Shown here: positions 34,076-42,488 of the stretch, in pieces
Position numbering within the stretch: the first letter of the stretch is position 1
Layout of the letters: each line of letters starts with the position of its first letter
Source of the DNA: an uncultured Selenomonadales bacterium
GTDB lineage: Bacteria > Bacillota > Negativicutes > Acidaminococcales > Acidaminococcaceae
NCBI GenBank assembly: GCA_900315345.1
Contig: OMYP01000007.1
Coordinates: 62,001-126,000 of the forward strand
Reading direction: 5' to 3'
DNA: 64,000 bases
Position numbers and translations under genes: made by a program
Notes under the pieces: model-generated
The model's database searches: none
What the model was told of the DNA's origin: nothing
The model's input: only the letters and a program-made list of their open reading frames with translations

Positions 34076-34948
34076 TCAGTACAGCATCCGTCTTCTTGGG
34101 CCTGCTTCCCGCATAATCGTCCTGAGCATTTCCCGGTCATTCTCCGCAATAGCTTTCTTCCACCGCTCCAGCTGGCTCTGATAATTTTCGATCTCCGCTA
34201 TGACGTTTTCCCGGTTGGACAGGAACAGGTCGCTCCACAGCTCCGGATTGATATCTGCCACCCTTGTAGCGTCCCGGAACCCGCCCGCAATAAAGTACTG
34301 TGTATTTTCATTATAGGAAGCGCTGTTTACCAGGGCTACCGCTGTAATATGGGGCAAATCGCTGGTGTATGCGATAATCTTGTCATGATCTTCTGCAGTA
34401 ACCTTCACGGACCGGGCGCAGCCAATGGCTTTTGCAAATCCTTCCAGCCAGCCTACCGCCTCTTCCGTATTCTTTTCCGTCGGTACGATAATGTAGTTGG
34501 AATCGTTAAAAATCCCGGCGTCCGACATGCCCAGCCCGCTGCCCTGCCGCCCGGCCATCGGATGTCCTGACAGGAACTCACAGCCTTCCGGAAGCATTGC
34601 CTGAATTTCCCGGGGCATTGATCCTTTTACTCCGGTGGCATCCGTCAGCAGCATGCCTTCCGCAAAATTTGCCAGGTTACTGCGGACAAACTCAACAATT
34701 GCTTCCGGGTACACGCTGCAGATAACAACATCGGCTTCCATCAGGTTCTTCCCATCTTCCTCCACGATTTCATCAATCATGTTGGCATTCAGACAGGCCC
34801 GGGCGATTCCATGGCTGATGTCCATTCCCAGAATCCGTTTTACCTTCAGTTTGCGAAGGGCTTTGGCGTAAGAGCCGCCTATCAGCCCCAGTCCCACGAT
34901 GGCAAAGGTCAATTCCTGCAACGGTTTTTCCAGATATGGTTTTGTCAT
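34076..34948 (-). CDS. tyrA: Prephenate dehydrogenase
   Basis: NAD-dependent conversion of prephenate to 4-hydroxyphenylpyruvate for tyrosine. A 290-residue, single-function TyrA without chorismate mutase or C-terminal ACT domain. The Rossmann motif GLGLIGGSYAKAL, SGHPMAG, and the catalytic histidine region SDLPHITAVAL are present. Lacking an ACT domain, it may rely on control of transcription. AGGGGAG precedes the ATG. It lies 140 bp after aroF and 30 bp before aroB. Confidence 0.95.
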   Translation of the reverse strand: MTKPYLEKPLQELTFAIVGLGLIGGSYAKALRKLKVKRILGMDISHGIARACLNANMIDEIVEEDGKNLMEADVVICSVYPEAIVEFVRSNLANFAEGMLLTDATGVKGSMPREIQAMLPEGCEFLSGHPMAGRQGSGLGMSDAGIFNDSNYIIVPTEKNTEEAVGWLEGFAKAIGCARSVKVTAEDHDKIIAYTSDLPHITAVALVNSASYNENTQYFIAGGFRDATRVADINPELWSDLFLSNRENVIAEIENYQSQLERWKKAIAENDREMLRTIMREAGPRRRMLY

Positions 34949-35088
34949 AGCGCTTCTCCCCTCTGCAATAATTCCGATTTTTCTCTTACGGATGTCTCCA
35001 ACTATACATCCAGACTCACAGGCAGTCTCTTCTTTCAGTCAAAAAAGATACTTTTGTAATATATTATATCATATTGTCAGCACAGCAA

Positions 35089-36102
35089 TCACATGTCCCT
35101 GCCAATAATCCGTGCTATGCCTTTTAATTCCCCCATCAGCTCCGCAAAACGTTCCGGTTTCAGGGACTGGGCTCCGTCGCACAGGGCCCGCTCCGGATCA
35201 TTATGGACTTCGATCAGGAGCCCGTCTGCCCCTACCGCAACCGCAGCTTTGGCCAGGGCAGGTACCATCCACCAAAGTCCTGCCGCATGACTGGGATCCA
35301 CGATAACCGGCAGGTGGCTCAGTTTTTTTGCAGCACAGACTGCGCTGAGATCCAGCGTATTTCGTGTATATGTCTCATAAGTACGAATGCCCCGCTCACA
35401 CAAAATAACATTGGTATTCCCTTCTGCCATAATATATTCCGCACTCATGATCCATTCCTGCACCGTGGCGGAAAGTCCCCTCTTTAACAGGATTGGTTTA
35501 TTTGTCTTACCCAGTTCTTTCAGCAGGGAATAATTCTGCATGTTCCGGGCGCCTACCTGGATAAGGTCCACGTCCTCCACAAACCGGTCCAGCACATCTG
35601 CGCTCATGATTTCCGTTACAATAGGAAGCCCCGTTTCTTCTCTGGCCTCCTTCAGCAGATCCAGTCCGGGCATTCCCATTCCCTGGAAAGAATAAGGGGA
35701 AGTACGGGGCTTGAAGGCTCCACCCCGCATCAGATGCGCGCCCCCCATCTTAACCGATTTCGCTACACCGATCACCTGTTCCCGGGTCTCCACGCTGCAG
35801 GGACCGGCAATGACCTGCACCTGCCTGCCACCTATCTTTACCCCGGCCACGTCAATCACGCTGTCATCGGGATGGAAGGCACGGTTTGCCCGTTTAAAAG
35901 GCTCCTGCACCCGCAGAACCTTTTCGATCCAGTCATTAACCATGATATCATGGGGGTTCAGGATGCTGGTATCGCCGACGATTCCTAAAATGGCAGCCTG
36001 ATTGCCGGTACTCAGGTCGATTTTAAAGCCTTTTGCCTCCAGACCGGCAATGATCTTATTTCTCTCTTCTACAGGGGCGTTGGGTTTCATTACGATAATC
36101 AT
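35089..36102 (-). CDS. aroF: DAHP synthase with N-terminal regulatory domain
   Basis: Condenses PEP and erythrose 4-phosphate, the entry step of aromatic synthesis. A 337-residue type I-beta enzyme: an N-terminal ferredoxin-like domain (about residues 1-70), as in the Thermotoga-type DAHP synthase where it binds Tyr/Phe for feedback, then the catalytic barrel with AGPCSVET, GGAFKPRTSPYSFQG and the metal ligands in DPSHAAG. AAGGAGAG precedes the ATG. First structural gene of the operon, 158 bp after the attenuator terminator. Confidence 0.96.
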   Translation of the reverse strand: MIIVMKPNAPVEERNKIIAGLEAKGFKIDLSTGNQAAILGIVGDTSILNPHDIMVNDWIEKVLRVQEPFKRANRAFHPDDSVIDVAGVKIGGRQVQVIAGPCSVETREQVIGVAKSVKMGGAHLMRGGAFKPRTSPYSFQGMGMPGLDLLKEAREETGLPIVTEIMSADVLDRFVEDVDLIQVGARNMQNYSLLKELGKTNKPILLKRGLSATVQEWIMSAEYIMAEGNTNVILCERGIRTYETYTRNTLDLSAVCAAKKLSHLPVIVDPSHAAGLWWMVPALAKAAVAVGADGLLIEVHNDPERALCDGAQSLKPERFAELMGELKGIARIIGRDM

Positions 36103-36259
36103 GGGGTACGCACTCTCCTTTTACAATTATTTTTTTGATGCATTGGAATCTCTTTTAAAACTATCGCCGAAAGCGATTACGGAATACATTCATTTTTTAA
36201 GAATTTTATCCAATTGCCAATGGTTAAAATATCAGTTTCGAACATCACGTCTTATAAAC

Positions 36260-36287
36260 AAAAAAGCGGGCTCGTAAAAGAGCCCGC
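36260..36287 (-). terminator. Attenuator terminator before aroF
   Basis: Perfect 8-bp G+C-rich stem (GCGGGCTC / GAGCCCGC, six-base loop) at 36266-36287, followed on the minus strand by TTTTTTG. It sits between the leader peptide and the first structural gene, 65 bp past the leader stop codon. Confidence 0.92.
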
Positions 36288-36351
36288 CTGTTTCCGGTTG
36301 GCAGCCTTTGAAAATTCTCCGGCCTTTTCTGTTTACGATTCCATGTTATCT

Positions 36352-36447
36352 TCAGTTTTCCCGCACGAAATAGCCATAGCCGTAATAATAGCTATAGCTA
36401 AAGGAAAAACCGTATTCAGCAGTAAACATGGAATTTATTTTCATCAT
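36352..36447 (-). CDS. Tyr/Phe-rich leader peptide of the aro operon (attenuation)
   Basis: A 31-codon reading frame, read ATG at 36447 or the next codon ATG at 36444, with GCAGGTG just upstream (five-base spacing to the second ATG). The product begins MMKINSMFTAEY and continues with GFSFSYSYYYGYGYF, then VRENstop. It has seven Tyr and four Phe codons in 31, no Trp. It is placed between a good promoter and the intrinsic terminator at 36260-36287, directly before the operon that makes Phe and Tyr. GGUUUUUCC within the aromatic codons can pair with GGGAAAAC near its end, as a pause hairpin would. I could not find by eye a clear antiterminator that takes up the terminator's 5' arm. Function as a sensor of Tyr/Phe-tRNA charging is inferred from codon content and position. 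Confidence 0.85.
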   Translation of the reverse strand: MMKINSMFTAEYGFSFSYSYYYGYGYFVREN

Positions 36448-36512
36448 TGCACCTGCACGCCATATATCTTTACTTATTACTCAACCTGTAATAAGTACTT
36501 TAATATGTTATC

Positions 36513-36541
36513 AGTTTAAACCTGTTTAAGCATCCCGTCAA
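36513..36541 (-). promoter_or_regulatory. Promoter of the aro operon
   Basis: TTGACG at 36536-36541, 17-bp spacer, TAAACT at 36513-36518. It would start RNA near 36506, about 60 bases before the leader peptide. Confidence 0.65.
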
Positions 36542-36551
36542 GAAGCAGTTG

Positions 36552-36567
36552 TGTAACGAATGTTACA
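36552..36567. promoter_or_regulatory. Palindrome upstream of the aro promoter
   Basis: TGTAACGAATGTTACA, perfect 6-bp arms around four bases, centred about 53 bp upstream of the expected start. It recalls the TyrR box (TGTAAA-N6-TTTACA) but is two bases shorter. No T-tract follows, so it is not a terminator. Confidence 0.4.
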
Positions 36568-36579
36568 GTTTTAATAAAT

Positions 36580-38640
36580 TTATTTTACTTCCCCGGCAGG
36601 CAATCCGCTCACATAGTATGTGTACATGACAAAATTCGCCAGGGCATCCTCGTATTCATGCTGGGGATACGGTTCGTCGATCTTATCCACGAAATGCATA
36701 TCCCGGCTGAAATAGTAGGCTTTATCCCCAAAAAATCCCAAAGCAGATTCTTTTTCCCTGTACTGCTGCAACAGGTTACGTCCTATAAACCGTTCCGGCG
36801 GTTTGATTCCCTGCAGGCACAGGAGAGTAGGCGCAATATCGATTTGGGATGCATAAGTGCTGTTATCCAGATTCTCCAGAGGAGCCGTATTTTTCGACAC
36901 AAAAATCAGCGGGATCGGCGCCACGCTGAGCCGGTCCTGTTCCTTTTTCACTAACTGGGTGTATTCACCCCCGGAATGAGGATTATGATCGCTGGTAACG
37001 ATATAAAGAGTGCGGTCGTCCATCAGCCCGGCCTCTTCCGCTGCTTTAAAGAAATTGCGCAGGGTACAGTCCACCCAGTACATGCCGTGGACGGTCACGA
37101 TCTGGTTATTGCGGAACGATTCCGGCGTCTCCTCCCATTTCGTCGCATAGTACGGATAGGGCTGATGCATATCCAGCGTCTTTGTCACATAAAAATATTT
37201 CTGTCCCTTCAGCTTTTTCAGCTGTTCCAAGGTACGCCGGTACATTTCATCATTATGGAAGCCCCAGCCGGAAGCGCCGGAATAACCAGCTTTTTCCAAA
37301 TCTTCCCTGGCTTCATAATGGGCCATGCCAAACTGTTCCGTATACTGGCGGAATTCATTGTTATAATAGCGGCTGGAAGCGCTCTGAAAATAACCGTCAA
37401 AGCCATGCTCCTGCATGCTGCGGAACAGGGAGGGTTTATCGCTTCCGTCTACATCACCGTCAAACAGAAGCTGGGACCGGAAAGTAGCGTTCAGTCCTTC
37501 AGTGGTAGGAACGGCAGAAGAATAATAATTATCTATGCGCGGGTACTGTTTTATCAGGGAATCAAGAAAAGGGGTAGCTTCCGCCGGAATCTCACTATTA
37601 TAGCAGTGTATATAATCCCGGTGTACCGACTCCAGTATCAGCATGACGATACGGTCATAGGCAGGAACCGGCAACGGGCGGGGTGCCGCCTTCCGCACGA
37701 CCCCCAGCTTATACATCCACTCCCTGTCTTTATCCGTCAACTCCTTTTTCTTATGCTGGGTAGCCATAACCACCTTTTCCTTGTTGAAAAGAGCTTTGCT
37801 TATGATATTCCCCGCAATGGGGGTCGCCAGCATATCCCGGTATTCCTGCCGGCTTTTTTCAATCTGTTCCTCACTCCACAACCCGGACTCATGCAATGCG
37901 TAAAGCCCTACCTGGCTGCCAGTATAGTAAAGCAGGTTACAGCATAAAGTCCATCCCAGAACAGCCAGCAGGGCCCAGGCCGCATTGGGTTTATGCCGCC
38001 GGGGCTTCGTAACGCGGAACAGTAAAATAACCCCCAGTACAAAGCCGCCGATTTCCATCAACTGGGTTTTGGAAAAAGACGACATGACTCCTTCAATAGC
38101 ATAGATGTTAAAATTCCGGAAGAAAACAGCCTGCACATGCATGGTAGTCTGCCAGAAATAGACCATATCCATCAGCATCAGCAGCGCGCAGACAAAGTAT
38201 ACAGCAAAATAAAGTAACTTGTTCCCTCGTGAGGGATTCCGGTGATACCAAACCGCTGCAAGGATAGCAGGAAAGATATTATTCATCAGCCCGGCCAGAA
38301 TAGCCAGCGTTGTCAAAAAATAAGAATCCAGTGCCAGTTTACCGCACATGTACCAGGCAAACCCAAGATACAGAATTCCCAGCACCACAGCCGGAAAATA
38401 CCGTTGCAGCCGATCCGGTATCCGTTTGCGGCGCAAAAAAAGCAGGCCCCCCACTATGAGAAGCACAACATCCCGCAACAGGGCGTTGACCAGCGTTTCC
38501 CAGTAGTCCCCTTCCGGAAATGGCGTAATCGCCGCATATAGCAGCCGGGCATGTTCTTCTTCCCAAAAGTAAACAGCACCTGCCACCACTAAAAAAACCA
38601 ACAGGGCCGCAATACGTTTTCCATTTCTCGTCAAGTTCAT
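36580..38640 (-). CDS. LtaS/sulfatase-fold membrane transferase
   Basis: A 686-residue protein with about six N-terminal membrane helices (to residue ~255) and a large extracytoplasmic alkaline-phosphatase-like domain. Signs of that fold are LILESVHRDYIHCY (first metal ligand), the probable Thr nucleophile in AVPTTEGLNATF, and SDHNPHSGG (second metal site). Relatives (LtaS, OpgB, EptA) move phosphoglycerol or phosphoethanolamine from phospholipid to an envelope glycan. Next to lptD and heptose genes it may decorate LPS or a related polymer; that is inference. AGGT lies six bases before the ATG. It ends the envelope locus, 39 bp before the aro promoter. Confidence 0.8.
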   Translation of the reverse strand: MNLTRNGKRIAALLVFLVVAGAVYFWEEEHARLLYAAITPFPEGDYWETLVNALLRDVVLLIVGGLLFLRRKRIPDRLQRYFPAVVLGILYLGFAWYMCGKLALDSYFLTTLAILAGLMNNIFPAILAAVWYHRNPSRGNKLLYFAVYFVCALLMLMDMVYFWQTTMHVQAVFFRNFNIYAIEGVMSSFSKTQLMEIGGFVLGVILLFRVTKPRRHKPNAAWALLAVLGWTLCCNLLYYTGSQVGLYALHESGLWSEEQIEKSRQEYRDMLATPIAGNIISKALFNKEKVVMATQHKKKELTDKDREWMYKLGVVRKAAPRPLPVPAYDRIVMLILESVHRDYIHCYNSEIPAEATPFLDSLIKQYPRIDNYYSSAVPTTEGLNATFRSQLLFDGDVDGSDKPSLFRSMQEHGFDGYFQSASSRYYNNEFRQYTEQFGMAHYEAREDLEKAGYSGASGWGFHNDEMYRRTLEQLKKLKGQKYFYVTKTLDMHQPYPYYATKWEETPESFRNNQIVTVHGMYWVDCTLRNFFKAAEEAGLMDDRTLYIVTSDHNPHSGGEYTQLVKKEQDRLSVAPIPLIFVSKNTAPLENLDNSTYASQIDIAPTLLCLQGIKPPERFIGRNLLQQYREKESALGFFGDKAYYFSRDMHFVDKIDEPYPQHEYEDALANFVMYTYYVSGLPAGEVK

Positions 38641-38823
38641 GGAGATACCTGCCTGATGTTAAGACCAGAGCGGAAACTTACCACGCCCTGTTCCTGATTT
38701 ATAAAATAAAAGCTATAAATGTACCGAACCGTTTATACCGATCGGGTCTTTCACCAAATTTTTACATTCAACTGCAAGATCCTGCATCTGTCTGTTTTAT
38801 GCCGGCGTGCATCCAGGATCGCC

Positions 38824-39771
38824 TTACGGAATCAGCAGCAGCGGCCGGTCCATAATTTCCAGCCGTAAAGGCGTAACCGCTACTACGTCCCCATCCAGCT
38901 CAACCGGAAAGTCTTCTATCAAATGGACAGACTCTATTTCTACCTTTTTTGCTTTCCGGCAAAGGATGTCCTTGTCCAGGTTCAGCCCTTCCAGTGCAAT
39001 CAGAGAAGCGTATTTCAGTATGTCGGCCCGTTTGTTTCCCGGAAATACCGCAGCATAAAGATACGGAGAAGATAACGCTGCTTCGGGGAAAAGGTTGTAG
39101 CGTCCGGCATAGTACCGACTTTTTCCTACAATGACCGAAGAACCGGAATGCCACACATCCTCATCATCAAAACGGACCCTGAAGGAGTACCGCCAGTCAC
39201 TGAAAATCAGTTCTTTGCGCACCAGCTGTGTACCCTGCAAGACGTACGCAAACTTATTCAGAAGCCGTTTCTGCACAGCGCCTACATTATCCACCACAAG
39301 GGAATCAAAGCCTACGCTGGCTACCGTAAGAAACAGGCTGCCGTTAGCCCTGGCAGTATAAAAGGGATACACGAACCCTTTTAAAGCACGGTGGACCCAC
39401 CTACCCGGTTCATTTCGCAAGGAAATTTCTTTGGCAATCAGGTTTACGGTTCCCGCCGGGAATACACTGATATAGGGCCGGTAATCCAACCGCAGCATAT
39501 CTTCCACAAAAGCGCGGATCGTCCCGTCGCCTCCAGCAATGATTACCCAGTCACATTGCTCTTCTGCCGCCTTTTTAGCCAAGTCTGGCATCTGCTCAAA
39601 ATATTTCACATCCAGAAGGGTAATATCCGCGTCCAGCTCTTGCTTCAGCAGTTTATAAACTTCATTGATACGGGTTATCATGCTGGCAAAAAGCTGCTTG
39701 CCGGAATATCGGTTATACAGGATAAAAATCTTTTTAAAATGTCTTACGTCAACCTGTCCCTGTGGCTGCAT
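38824..39771 (-). CDS. Diacylglycerol / YegS-type lipid kinase family protein
   Basis: A 315-residue cytosolic protein of the DAGK catalytic family. FILYNRYSGK is the N-terminal strand and GGDGTIRAFVEDML the ATP-binding motif; a C-terminal beta-sandwich holds the family's GFDSLVV segment. It may phosphorylate diacylglycerol released when the neighbouring LtaS-fold enzyme consumes phospholipid head groups, a pairing known in Gram-positive lipoteichoic acid cycles. The ATG at 39771 with GAGGA is chosen over one ten codons upstream. Substrate not proven. Confidence 0.82.
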   Translation of the reverse strand: MQPQGQVDVRHFKKIFILYNRYSGKQLFASMITRINEVYKLLKQELDADITLLDVKYFEQMPDLAKKAAEEQCDWVIIAGGDGTIRAFVEDMLRLDYRPYISVFPAGTVNLIAKEISLRNEPGRWVHRALKGFVYPFYTARANGSLFLTVASVGFDSLVVDNVGAVQKRLLNKFAYVLQGTQLVRKELIFSDWRYSFRVRFDDEDVWHSGSSVIVGKSRYYAGRYNLFPEAALSSPYLYAAVFPGNKRADILKYASLIALEGLNLDKDILCRKAKKVEIESVHLIEDFPVELDGDVVAVTPLRLEIMDRPLLLIP

Positions 39772-39877
39772 TACAACGTTCCTCACAATCTTACCTGTCA
39801 TGGCCTGCTGCCATTACAGGCTTTATAATACTCTTAACTCTTCCCGATCCTTTTCCTTCGTTCCCTGCATTTTCCCT

Positions 39878-40927
39878 TCACTGCAGATGCAGCCATTTTC
39901 CACAGGCATCCAGTACCTGCTTCACTGTCAGTTCTTTCATACAGCGCATATTATATTGCGGATCATCACAATGATGTTTCATACCTGCCGCGCAGCCGGG
40001 GCAGGGCGGCTCGGCAGTCACGATGGTCGCCAGTCTCGTGTAGGGACCGTACAGGTCGGGATGACTGGGACCGTACATGGCCACAATGGGCACCCTCTGG
40101 CTTATAGCTACATGCATGGGCCCGCTGTCGTTAGTAACGATAAGACTGCACCGGCGCATGGCGGCAGCCAGCTGTCCGATGGAAAAATGCCCGGTTGCAA
40201 TGACCGGTCTTGTTCTCATATGACTTACCGCTTCCCTGACCATTTCCTCATCCATGGTTCCGCCAAAGAAAACAGAACGATATCCTTTTCCCGCCAGCGT
40301 ATCGGCCACTTCCGCAAACCGCTCCGGCGCCCATCGTTTCGTCTCCACTGCACTGCCGATATTAAACCCTACCAGTTTATCTTCCGGCATTATCCCATGT
40401 TCTTTCCAGAATGTATCAGCAAACGCTTTGTTCTCACTGCCAGGGAATATTTCCAGCCCCCGGTGTTTTAATTCATTCACCCCAAGCTGTGTCAACACAT
40501 CCAGATACATATCTGCCGCATGTTTTTTCCGGTCTAACGGCGTCAGCACATCAAACCATGGCTTAAAGAGCCAGTTGGTACAACCGGTCCGTTTCCCCAC
40601 TTTTGTCATGGCACAGATAAAAGAACACCGCTCATTAGGATGCAGATTGATCAGAATGTCGAACTGCATCTTTCCCAGGTTATGGGCACAACTCAGCAAT
40701 GCAAGGATACTGTTATCCCTTCCTTTTTTGTCAATAGTGATGACCTCATCCAGACAGGGATTGTGCAAAACCACGTCTTTCAGCTTCTCATCCACCAGCA
40801 TCGTAATATGGGAATCCGGAGCAGCTTCCCGTAAAGCGCGGATAAAAGGTGTGGTAAGGGTAAGATCGCCCAGATGCATCAGGAAGGTTACCAGGATTTT
40901 TTTACGGTTCAACTCCACGCCCTTCAC
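39878..40927 (-). CDS. Heptosyltransferase, GT9 family (WaaF-like)
   Basis: A 349-residue cytosolic glycosyltransferase adding heptose to the LPS inner core. FLMHLGDLTLTTPFIRAL is the GT9 N-terminal motif, GSAVETKRWAPERFAEVA the middle motif, and TNDSGPMHVAISQRVPIVAMYGPSHP the nucleotide-sugar site. A Cys-rich tail (CPGCAAGMKHHCDD) occurs in many GT9 proteins. The GTG at 40927 overlaps the stop of the upstream gene (GTGA); a TTG at 40912, seven bases after AAGGG, is an equally plausible start. WaaC versus WaaF identity is not certain. Confidence 0.9.
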   Translation of the reverse strand: MKGVELNRKKILVTFLMHLGDLTLTTPFIRALREAAPDSHITMLVDEKLKDVVLHNPCLDEVITIDKKGRDNSILALLSCAHNLGKMQFDILINLHPNERCSFICAMTKVGKRTGCTNWLFKPWFDVLTPLDRKKHAADMYLDVLTQLGVNELKHRGLEIFPGSENKAFADTFWKEHGIMPEDKLVGFNIGSAVETKRWAPERFAEVADTLAGKGYRSVFFGGTMDEEMVREAVSHMRTRPVIATGHFSIGQLAAAMRRCSLIVTNDSGPMHVAISQRVPIVAMYGPSHPDLYGPYTRLATIVTAEPPCPGCAAGMKHHCDDPQYNMRCMKELTVKQVLDACGKWLHLQ

Positions 40928-41937
40928 TTCACTTTCTTTTTATATTCGTCAAAGACTGCTTCGGGTGTAATGGCTTTCATACATACCCAGTCATCACAGT
41001 GTTTTTTCAGACAACCGGCACAGGAAACCGGCGCGATCATTACGGTTGCCTCTTTACTCCCATAGGGGCCCGTACGATCCGGACGGGTGGGTCCGTACAG
41101 GGCCACCAGCGGTCGTTTCATCGCTGCCGCAATAAACAAAGGTCCTGTATCCCCGCTTATATACCCATCGCAATGTTGGATCAGGGCTCCTAACTCTCTC
41201 AGACTTGTTTTCCCCGTCAAATCGGTTACACCGGGGGACAGCTTCCGAATCTCCGCTCCAAGGGCTGTTTCATCCGGTCCACCGGCCAGTACAACTTTTT
41301 TCCCATCTTTTTGTAGCATGTCTGCCAGCTTTGCAAAATTTTCCGCAGGCCACTTCTTGGTCTCCCAGCGGGCACCGGGCACCAGCACCACATACGGACG
41401 CAGGACAGCCTCTGCTTTTTCCTTCACGGCAAGCCATTCCTTTTCCAGATCCGGCATGGGAAACCGTATTTCATCCACCTTACATCCCAGGTAGCGGGCC
41501 ACATCCAGATACCGTTCAATCACATGGTCTTTTGCATGGGAACCGGTGACTGCCCGACTTACGAAACCGCTTCCTTCCCGCATCTCGCAATAGCCGATAC
41601 GGTTATCACAACCGCTGATAGCAGCCAGCACCGCGCTTTTGAACAGGCCCTGCATATCAATGACAAGATCGAACTTTTTACTGTGAAGTAGCCTTCGCAT
41701 CTCTTTAAAATATGCCCATTTTCCACTGAGACTCATTTTATTAAATTTTACCTTATCAAAATAGATCACTTCATCCACCATAGGCGGATCCGGCACAAAA
41801 GCGCCGAACTGCGGGTGCACCAGCCATGTCAGCCGGGCCTTGGGAAAGCGATCTCGCAATACCGCAACAAAGGGCAACGTATGCAATACGTCGCCCAGTG
41901 AGCTCATTTTGATAATGAGGATGTTTGTATATTCCAT
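40924..41937 (-). CDS. Heptosyltransferase, GT9 family (WaaC-like)
   Basis: A 337-residue GT9 enzyme. IIKMSSLGDVLHTLPFVAVL is typical of heptosyltransferase I, and DMQGLFKSAV, VLVPGARWETKKWPAENFAKL and YISGDTGPLFIAAAMKRPLVAL follow the family order. It should attach the first L,D-heptose to Kdo. ATG at 41937 with GGGGA ahead. A second GT9 gene follows with overlapping stop and start. Confidence 0.9.
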   Translation of the reverse strand: MEYTNILIIKMSSLGDVLHTLPFVAVLRDRFPKARLTWLVHPQFGAFVPDPPMVDEVIYFDKVKFNKMSLSGKWAYFKEMRRLLHSKKFDLVIDMQGLFKSAVLAAISGCDNRIGYCEMREGSGFVSRAVTGSHAKDHVIERYLDVARYLGCKVDEIRFPMPDLEKEWLAVKEKAEAVLRPYVVLVPGARWETKKWPAENFAKLADMLQKDGKKVVLAGGPDETALGAEIRKLSPGVTDLTGKTSLRELGALIQHCDGYISGDTGPLFIAAAMKRPLVALYGPTRPDRTGPYGSKEATVMIAPVSCAGCLKKHCDDWVCMKAITPEAVFDEYKKKVK

Positions 41938-41956
41938 GAATATCCCCGACAAAAAA

Positions 41957-42469
41957 TTATTTTTCCTCTTTCAATATCCCCTGCATAAATTCTAACAGAC
42001 TGCCTCCGTGGTACAGATATCCCCTTACTCCGGCAGCTTCTGCCGCCTCCACGTCCCGGGGACTGTCCCCTGCCATAAAGGCGTTCTCCGGTCCTACACA
42101 GAAATCATGCAGGGCCTGCAAAATCATGCCCGGCTTCGGCTTACGGCAGTTGCAGTCCCTGTCGTATTCCTTTACAGGCGCCCCTGGCAGGTGGGGACAG
42201 TAGTAGAAAGCGGAAATGTTCCCGCCTGCTTTCTGCACTTCCTCCTGCATCCATGCATGGAGCTTTATTACATCAGATTCTGAAAAATACCCCCGGGCCA
42301 CGCCGCTCTGGTTTGTCACCACAGCAACTTTGATTCCCTTCCGGTTCAGCCAGGCAATGGCCTTCAGGCTATCTGTCACCCATTCCACAGCTTCCGGCTT
42401 ATACAGGTAGGCTTTGTCTACGTTTAAAACTCCATCCCTGTCCAATAAGCATAATTTTATTTCTGCCAT
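41957..42469 (-). CDS. gmhB: D-glycero-beta-D-manno-heptose 1,7-bisphosphate 7-phosphatase
   Basis: A 170-residue HAD-superfamily phosphatase. CLLDRDGVLNVD holds the nucleophile and acid Asp; VVTNQSGVARGYF is motif II; the zinc-binding loop has CPHLPGAPVKEYDRDCNCRKP; GDSPRDVEAAEAAG is motif IV. All fit GmhB of the ADP-heptose pathway. The open frame continues 48 codons upstream into hldD, but the ATG at 42469 gives the correct family N-terminus. The ribosome site is weak (AAGGA at longer spacing). Confidence 0.94.
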   Translation of the reverse strand: MAEIKLCLLDRDGVLNVDKAYLYKPEAVEWVTDSLKAIAWLNRKGIKVAVVTNQSGVARGYFSESDVIKLHAWMQEEVQKAGGNISAFYYCPHLPGAPVKEYDRDCNCRKPKPGMILQALHDFCVGPENAFMAGDSPRDVEAAEAAGVRGYLYHGGSLLEFMQGILKEEK

Positions 42470-42488
42470 AAAAACAGCTTTTCCTTCA

